NCBI GenBank assembly: GCA_018340375.1
Contig: JAFFJZ010000069.1
Coordinates: 62,001-126,000, forward strand
Source: Gonatopus flavifemur
Lineage: Eukaryota; Arthropoda; Insecta; Hymenoptera; Dryinidae
DNA length: 64,000 bases
Reading direction: 5' to 3'
The notes beneath the pieces were generated by a model. It did no database searches. It was not told the DNA's origin and was given only the letters and a program-made list of their open reading frames with translations. Shown piece after piece: positions 57,425 to 64,000 of the stretch. The translations under genes and the position numbers were made by a program. Position 1 is the stretch's first letter. The number at the start of each line of letters is the position of its first letter.

Positions 57425-58767
57425 AATTGCAGAACACTGTTATGTCACGTTCGAGGAAATTTTCCCACGAAATTTTTCCAAAATTCTATACAATAATTGA
57501 CGATACAATTATAATTCACCTTGAGTGAACGTGAACTTAATTTCAAAACAATTTCGCCGACTTCACAGAATTATATTTCATTTGGGGATTTCCTTGAACG
57601 TCGATTGTGCATCGACGAGCGACGAAGCAACTCGTAATATTTCTCCCTTTCCCTCGTTTTCTACCTCTTTTCTCTCCCTCGTGTGTGTACCTCGGCGTGA
57701 CCACACAACGGGTGCCTCTTTCTACTTTGTTGTTCTTTTTCCCTTCTTCACGCCAGCTTCAACCTTTTTTTTCTCTTACGCTTATGACTTGCACGATGGC
57801 TGTCGCCGAACCTGGCTACAATAGCTATTGACGTGTATGCGGGTGCGTATATGTATTCATATATGCATTTGTATGCATGTGCATGTACGTGATCGCCAGA
57901 ATTCTAAATTCTTATATTCCTTTCTTTTGGACACACGGTTGATTGCTCTCCGCGGAGCCACGTGCCGTGGCTTTCCATTGTTGGGGCCAGCAAAATGCAG
58001 GCCTCAGCAGCGATAAGTCACGTACGAAGGCCCATCGGCAGGGAAATCTGACACCGGATTTCCTAGAAATCTTGGTGGCATGTTGGAGTGCTGATTAGGC
58101 TGAGAACAATCAACCTCCCACTTTTCACCATAGATTTCCTTCTTGGTCGGCGATTGCCATCGGGCAGTTAGTCTTCTCTCAACCGCGTCTAAAACCGTTC
58201 GAAAAAAAAGTAAGTACTCTTTCTCTCTCCCTCTCTCTGGGGCGTTGTCTCTCATGAGTGAGGATGCCGGCGCTACGAAAGCTCCACCAGGGGTTCATGC
58301 TTCCCCCTGGTGAAAATCTAAAAAGTGAACTCGTATATCCACCCTTCGAGCTATGAAGGGATGAGCGAGAAAGGAAAAGCTCAGGGCCCCTCCCGCTCGG
58401 AGGACGGATATACACTGGAGCCCTTTTGATGGTGTCGGGTTATTCCTCCGCACTCATGGGTGCCATCGCTCCTGCGAGGGATCCAGAAAGAGAGAGAAAC
58501 TCGAGAAATAGTCTAGTGCATAAGTGTATTGGTTCATTTTAGTTTTCATCTGACAAAAAAAAGGATTTGGACAAGACCTACACCCCGAACAATAAATCTA
58601 TAACAATAAAAGTGAACCATAGCCAACAATCCCCAAGAATAAATCGAAATTAAAATAAGTGCCGACACCAATTCGCAGAACGGTGAGTGAGATTCTTTTC
58701 GATGGCTTTTCTTTCTTTCCTTCCTCCTGATTCCGCTCTTTCTCGATACCCCATTTCTCTTCCTCCG

Positions 58768-58768
<1 letters not shown>
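57425..58768. other. Non-coding stretch with pyrimidine-rich patches
   Basis: Less AT-rich than its surroundings, with CT-rich runs around 57640-57780 and 58210-58240. A GTAAGT after an A-run at 58209 could be a splice donor, so a 5' exon or leader of a host transcript is conceivable. No coding evidence. Confidence 0.3.

Positions 58769-58831
<63 letters not shown>
58769..58831. repeat. TA microsatellite
   Basis: About 31 uninterrupted TA dinucleotides, which generate the spurious Tyr-Ile ORFs. Confidence 0.97.
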
Positions 58832-58838
<7 letters not shown>

Positions 58839-60000
58839 GACATACACATTTATAAACCAACTTTTTTATTATTTTCTCCTTATATAAACAATTATTGTTT
58901 GTAACCTCGGTCACTTCAAAAGCATATCCATTAAATCGAATTTCTCAACTGAAGTGGTAAACCTTCACTTTCTTTTTCTTATCCACCTCTACTAATCTTC
59001 AACAGGAAGGGTGTCTCGATGCCCTTTAAGGCAGAAAACCCAAATTTCTGAGTTCTATCGGTCTTACCACTCGGGCCGATATAATTCATTCGAGAGGCCA
59101 CGCTGGACCACAGTCATGCAACGATGGTTCGACGACCTCTCGTGTCGTCTCCTCCACCGTCATAACAGTTATAAAGTTATAACCGTTGTTTTCATCAGGG
59201 GAAAAGTATTTCCGAAAGTAATTTTACGTGTATGTTACAAAGTAAAGGCACAAAGTGGATATTAATTCATGATCTGCAAGTTGGGAAACGACATTGGCCT
59301 TGTAATACTAAAGACTCATACATATATTTCTTCAAAAAGCAATAATTTAACTTGCTCATCAAATAAGGATTCAATTATTATGATCTTCTATAGGTGATTT
59401 TGGAGAACATGGTATGATACCACAACCGACTAAATATTCTTAAAGAACTTCTGAAAATGATTTTGATGGATATTTCAGAAAATTCTGAAAAATTCCTTTT
59501 AGGGGAGAGTCGGATGAAACCGGGTAGGTGAGTCAAACTGGGTACCTCAATATCTCCCTGATTAGTGCTTCTTTCTGGAAGCAAACCCTAGGACCAGTAG
59601 CAGTAGACATTTTGAGCAGTTGGAGAGAACAACAGCATCGATGCAACGCGGTTTCTCACTTGGGACGTTGTTTGAAGTTTTCTGCGAAAAATTATCAGAC
59701 TTGTTGGATTTGTGTAGTGAGTTTCAAGTGCTCTACCAGTCTCTCAAAAAAGAGTCATGTACATTCTTCAATTGGGCATGTTTTCCTGCGTATTTTCATT
59801 TTTTATTAATTCGCCTAAAGCAACTCGTAATCTATCTGAGCCATATTGAAATCAACAAGTTACTGTGGGGTCAAACCGGGTACTTGAGATTTTACCTGCC
59901 AATTCATGAAATTCAACAAAAATTTTGTCTTTATTCTAAAGTAGTCATCAAAACATGTTCATTCTTGAAGATCCCTTTGTGTGCTTTCTAAATTTCTCGG
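58832..60000. other. Non-coding stretch
   Basis: No gene recognised. The phrase ACCGGGTA recurs at 59518 and 59875 in a GTCAAACYGGGTAC context, a possible old repeat. Confidence 0.35.
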
Positions 60001-60235
60001 AGTGAAATTTCACTCTTTAAGAGTGAAGTATCACTCGATTAACTAGCCAGAAGTGAGCCTGTCCTATTAGAGTGAAACTTCACTCTTGTAAAGAGTGATA
60101 TTACATATCTCTATGTTGGAGTTATTTTTCACTCTGGAAAGAGTGATTTTATCAACTCTGAATTGGACTGACAATATTCACCGCATATCTAAGAGTGAAA
60201 AGTCTCACTCCGAATGCGAGTGATTTTGTAATATG
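60001..60235. repeat. Cluster of GAGTGAAATTTCACTC-type palindromes
   Basis: At least four short inverted pairs built from AGAGTGA and TCACTCT follow one another, for example at 60000-60040, 60070-60107, 60128-60148 and 60190-60225. The style resembles the palindrome-rich element at 1057-2139, but the word differs. Element ends were not found. Confidence 0.6.
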
Positions 60236-60364
60236 TCTTTCAGGTGAAATCTGTTACGAATTTTTATTACTTTTTTGGAGAGGATGAAAAAAAAGAATTT
60301 GTGTGTACCTCACTTCGCATGTTCCTAAATCACTTATTGCAGTGAGAGAAATTATGCACCATTT

Positions 60365-60447
60365 TTGAGGGAATCGAACCGGCTAGAGAACCTACCTATA
60401 TTCTGACCTCCATAATCCATGTCTAACCAACCTGAGCTAAACCGACA
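60365..60447 (-). other. tRNA-derived SINE head
   Basis: On the minus strand TTTAGCTCAGGTTGGTTAGA (A box, about 60442-60422) and CCGGTTCGATTCCC (B box, 60382-60369) match the tRNA consensus closely, with about 40 nt between them. The acceptor stem is not formed, so a SINE is favoured over a working tRNA gene. Confidence 0.55.
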
Positions 60448-60459
60448 CTTGTATGGACG

Positions 60460-62490
60460 GACGACAAAGTTGGAACAAGTGTGTATGTGGGGTACCTCGT
60501 TTGATTCCCTATGGACCAGTGAGAATAATGACCAAGTGAGACCTAATGAATGTTTGAATCAATCTAACATCAGTAATGAATGAGTAAAATATTGAATATT
60601 TTATTAATAATATGCCAGTGAGTAGAATTTAAGTTTGAATTTGAAAAATTGTCAACCTATGTAATTTTTTAACCTCAATACTGTTGGATTCCGTGTGTAA
60701 GATGCGTTAGTGAACACCTTGCTCGCGCATGCGAACTGACTAGAGTGTAGAACGCGCTTTAAGCATGAATATACGTGGTAGGGACGGTCGAGAAGAGGCA
60801 CTCGTTCTAAAAATGTAGGAGCCGGTCGCGTTTTGAATTTACGTGTAAAGGAAGATAGAGAGGCACTATTGCCGTCATCTCGTTCGCGAAAAGTAACGAC
60901 AAGTGTTTTGTGTAAATCCTAATTGATTATGTTGGAATAATTAGCGTCGCGTTATAATCATTATCGTATTCGCGTATTCGTTGGAAAAGAGTCGGATCTG
61001 ATAGTGAAGCAATCACGTGCTCCCCGCAAGGAACATGGAGGGAAGATGGCGGTCGGCCGCGTGTTATCAATTAAGCTGACTTTTCATAGGGCGTCGAGCG
61101 GCAGCATCAACATTGGAAGAAAAGGGAGGTCCGATCGGTTCTCCCTTTCTTCCAATGTTGACGCTGCCGCTCGACGCCCCATGAAATGTCAGCTTTATGA
61201 AATCCATTAATGGATAATGAATCCGTACTCTGAGTCTTTTGAAATGAATGGACATGTGTAGTCGAAAGACAAATGTGAAATGAGATATGTATATTTTATT
61301 AGAAAATCGGCCGGTGAAACGGGTAATTTTACAAGTATATCGGCGTCCACGTATGTGTGTAATTTGAACAAACCGAGTTTATTCATGAGTTCGCGCATCT
61401 TACTCCGAAAGGTTTTCGACTAAGAATATATTATATTCTTTGAAATTATAGACTTGCTCTCGCACTCGTAAATTGTCGGACTATTTTGTAGAAGAGTTTG
61501 TTATTGTGAATCCTGATTATAATTATACAATCATAAATAGATGTGACGACATTTTTTTCTTGTGAGACTGTTGAGACGAGTGCTTGTTGAAACAAATAAA
61601 TATTACAGAATGAAATAAATATTGTTTATTTATAACTTTCACGTGTATAAGAGTTGGATGTAATTTTCCAGTAATCTCAATAAATTGATTGATTCCGTGT
61701 ATACGAGCTGATTGTAAGAGCTTGGAAAATTTTCTCAATAAAATTGATTGAACTTACAATCATTGATGTATAATTTTATATAAAGTGAATTTGAGTTTAT
61801 ACGTAGATTCGATTCCTTCAATTAGGTGGCTATTCAATTTGATTATTCAAAATTTATTTTAGGAACATTTACCACAATTCAAGAAATGATTATACATAAT
61901 TCCATCTAACATAATCAAGTTATAATGAAATTCTAATAGGAAAGGGTACAAATGTATGAGATGTATATATGAAAAGGTGTTACATTTTACAATAAAATTA
62001 GATAGTTATACATTAGTGTTATACGATTCATACATATATGCATTAACCATTCAAAAAAGCCTATGATGAATAAGCCAAGAAATAATTCAAATTTGGAATA
62101 TACTTAAATAGACGTTCCCAGTAGTCCAGAAAAAAAGAACCAGAATTATTGAAAAATAAATGATTTATCAATTGAAAAGTTTTGTTCTCTCATATCGAAT
62201 TTTTATATGTGGAATCATCAGACCATTGCTTAAGTTCAGCTGTTACGTGACGAACTTGAATAAATTCTGTTTCGCTGTCAAGAATATATCTTTGGTAAAA
62301 GTTTCCATTTTTCTCCTGCTCCTGCTTCTATAGATCTGACATCAATTCAAAATTATTATTGGACTTGTCCAATTTTGGATGAAGTCGAATGTTGAGAAAT
62401 TACAAAAAGGTTTTTTGAAAGATTGAATTAAAAATAATTTTTTGCAATTGGAAGATCTACAGTTACTCAATTCTGTGAGTAAAATGAACG
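60460..62490. other. AT-rich non-coding stretch
   Basis: No gene supported. It contains the strong hairpin at 61073-61195 and AATAAA-like words around 61600. Confidence 0.45.
61073..61195. repeat. Strong hairpin, GCGTCGAGC family, copy 2
   Basis: About 55 bp on each side pair almost perfectly. AAGCTGACTTTTCATAGG at the left end and GCGTCGAGCGGCAGC further in are mirrored on the right, with a short loop around 61133. The GC-rich stem stands out from the AT-rich surroundings. It may be a MITE or a structured RNA precursor. Confidence 0.8.
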
Positions 62491-62765
62491 TTAAGGGGCA
62501 CACCTAGTGTGACACTTTGAAAAAATCGATTTTTTTTTGCATATTTCGATAGTTCGTACCTTCAAAAATAACATATTAAAATTTCAAACGAATATCTCAA
62601 ATAGTTTTCGAGTTACAGCCTTTTAAAGAGTAGCTGCTCAGTAGTCAGAAATTCGCGTTTCGGAGCTAGATACATTTATTTACTATGACCGTTACACTGA
62701 ACACTTCATGAGTTATTTTCATAAAAATCAGTGAGAAACTTGTATATTAAAACCGAAAAGGTACA

Positions 62766-62971
62766 CTGAAAAAAAGGTATAGCTCTCATAGATGTACTAT
62801 TCATGTGAACTTGCGGTTAGGAGGTATACGGATGCCAGTATAGCTGACACAGCCGAATGCATCGCTATCTTAGCAATCTAGACAGTTTTACACCGATTAT
62901 CATATCGCGACTGCAGCTGTATACCTTAATTCATACTTCAGATTGCTGGCATAACCGCACTTTTTTCTCAG
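62766..62971. mobile_element. MITE of the CTGAAAAAAAGG family, diverged copy
   Basis: The left end CTGAAAAAAAGGTATAGC and loop words GGAGGTATACGGATGCC match the 4358-4493 hairpin. The right end is a degenerate inverse (CTTTTTTCTCAG). It sits in the first copy of the duplicated 5' region, right after AAAAGGTA. Confidence 0.65.
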
Positions 62972-63101
62972 TATACTCATGACGTTCTCATTTTGAGTCA
63001 TAGCCTTCTAAAGAGTAGCTGCTCAGCGCGCAGAAAGTTACGTTTTGCAGCGATATATATTTACTTGCTGTGACCGTTATTGAAACTACTGTTTAACGAA
63101 A

Positions 63102-64000
63102 ATGAGTGAAAAATCTCTACCTTTAAACCAAAAAGGTACTCACGATGCTCCCATAAATAGATCAGTTTCGAAAAAACGAAAGTTCGCGGGAAATCAACAT
63201 ACACTCAATCAGTCTACCGCGAATACTAGTACGTCCGCCGAAAAACTATTAAAAAATCAAGATGAAAATATTGTGATTGATCCAACTCATGGATATTGCA
63301 TTGTTCAATTTTTTTCGGTTTTTTATGCAATCAGCAATTTAGTAATGTGCAAAACTTGTCAAAAAAATGTCACTTTTGATCAAGTCAATCGGCGAGGTGT
63401 AGGATTTAAAATTGCTGTGATATGTGAATGTGGTGTTTCGTACATCAATTCCGGGCCTATGATTGGAAATGCATTTGAAATAAACAGAAGTTTGGTGGCT
63501 GTGATGCGTCTTTTGGGTATTGGAATGAACGGTATTAATCTTTTTTGCGGGCTAATGGATTTAGCAAGTACATTTTATCATCAAACTTTTGCTGGATGCT
63601 TCACAAATTTATGGACAGCAGCAGAAGCAGTTTGTAAATTTAGCATGCAAAGAGCTGTAGAAGAAGAGAAGCAGCAGACATTACAGAAAGAAAATTCAGA
63701 TACAAATTTGACTGTTTCGGGAGATGGAACATGGAAAAAACGTGGACATACTTCACGTTTTGGTGTAGTAACTCTGGCAGGAAAATATTCTAAAAAAATC
63801 GTCGATTCGTGCGTGAAGTCAACTTATTGCCAGAGTTGTGTCTTTTGGGCGAATAAAAAAGACAGTGATTCCGAAGCTTACGAAGAATGGCTCTCACTAC
63901 ACGAAGAGAATTGCGATGTAAATCATATAGGATCGGCTTCAAAGATGGAAGTGGAAAGTGTGAAAGACATGTTTGGTCGCTCGATTACTAAATATGGAGT
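63102..64000 (+). CDS. Mutator-like/Kolobok transposase, 3' partial
   Basis: The frame starts at ATG 63102 (MSEKSLPLNQKGTHDAP) and stays open for 299 codons to the window edge. After a basic Ser/Thr-rich leader comes a region with paired cysteines (MCKTCQKNVTFDQ, ICECGVSYIN). LTVSGDGTWKKRGHTSRFGVV follows, with the likely first catalytic Asp, then SCVKSTYCQSC, HEENCDVNHIGSASKMEVE. These blocks match the family annotated as Mutator-like transposase domain proteins. No stop or shift is visible, so it may be intact. The remaining catalytic residues lie outside. Confidence 0.85.
   Translation, partial: MSEKSLPLNQKGTHDAPINRSVSKKRKFAGNQHTLNQSTANTSTSAEKLLKNQDENIVIDPTHGYCIVQFFSVFYAISNLVMCKTCQKNVTFDQVNRRGVGFKIAVICECGVSYINSGPMIGNAFEINRSLVAVMRLLGIGMNGINLFCGLMDLASTFYHQTFAGCFTNLWTAAEAVCKFSMQRAVEEEKQQTLQKENSDTNLTVSGDGTWKKRGHTSRFGVVTLAGKYSKKIVDSCVKSTYCQSCVFWANKKDSDSEAYEEWLSLHEENCDVNHIGSASKMEVESVKDMFGRSITKYG

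Larger units (their letters stand above)
62491..64000 (+). mobile_element. Kolobok/Mutator-like element, left end and body, runs off the window
   Basis: TTAA (62491-62494) is followed by GGGGCACACCTAGTGTGACA, a terminus type I associate with TTAA-inserting Kolobok-like elements. A transposase ORF starts 600 bp further on. The 5' untranslated part is duplicated: GCCTT, TAAAGAGTAGCTGCTCAG and TGACCGTTA blocks occur at about 62620-62695 and again at 63003-63077. A MITE lies between the two. Confidence 0.65.

Noticed and set aside
57425..58768. Host gene 5' exon
   Set aside because: One donor-like GTAAGT and pyrimidine-rich runs are not sufficient; no coding homology.
58598..58849. Tyr-Ile repeat ORFs
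   Set aside because: Direct translation of the TA microsatellite.

Overview
This is eukaryotic, AT-rich, intergenic-type DNA from an arthropod, most likely an insect. The case for this is the mix of Tc1/mariner, piggyBac, hAT, Transib, Helitron, Mutator/Kolobok-like and several LINE families; no bacterial gene organisation is present. Hymenoptera is my guess because the purine-rich LINE with a TACA tail resembles elements I associate with ants and wasps, but that is weak. I see no complete host gene. Nearly all recognisable coding sequence belongs to transposable elements, most of it broken. The best host-like candidate is a three-exon fragment near 8.4-9.0 kb.

Layout. 0-5.5 kb: the end of a transposase-like ORF, a TIR element packed with short palindromes, an inverted array of a 174-bp satellite and a hairpin MITE. 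5.5-7.7 kb: an RTE-type LINE split by a GC-rich MITE. 7.7-10 kb: a TIR element and the three-exon SAM-like fragment. 10.3-16.1 kb: a piggyBac element with TTAA target duplication, sitting inside a MULE fragment and itself hit by a deleted mariner, a MITE and another TIR element. 16.4-17.6 kb: two copies of the GC-rich MITE, one inside the other. 18-21 kb: a second copy of the 5'-edge gene family, a truncated LINE, a MITE and a hAT tail. 23.6-26 kb: a mariner broken by two insertions. 26.3-27.3 kb: a foldback element.

27.8-38.1 kb holds two DD41D-type Tc1/mariner elements, each arranged as a head-to-head inverted dimer, with a Helitron helicase scrap between them. The second carries a complete-ended Transib element (35023-37736). 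Its termini read as RAG recombination signals: CACAGTG, 23-bp spacer, ACAAAA-type nonamer, with a 5-bp CGTCC target duplication. Its RAG1-like transposase is decayed.

38.9-52.7 kb is one LINE (called X here) opened by a second LINE (LINE-P), which was opened by a CR1-type LINE on the minus strand, which was hit by a mariner. X is also split by a DD41D element with an apparently intact transposase. 53.4-54.7 kb is a Mos1-like mariner disabled only by one stop codon. 54.7-62.5 kb is mostly non-coding with hairpins, tandem repeats and tRNA-like SINE heads. From 62.5 kb a Kolobok/Mutator-like element with an open transposase ORF runs off the window.

The genes do not form a pathway. Their relation is insertional: reading frames across several insertion points line up when the inserts are removed, which gives the order of events.
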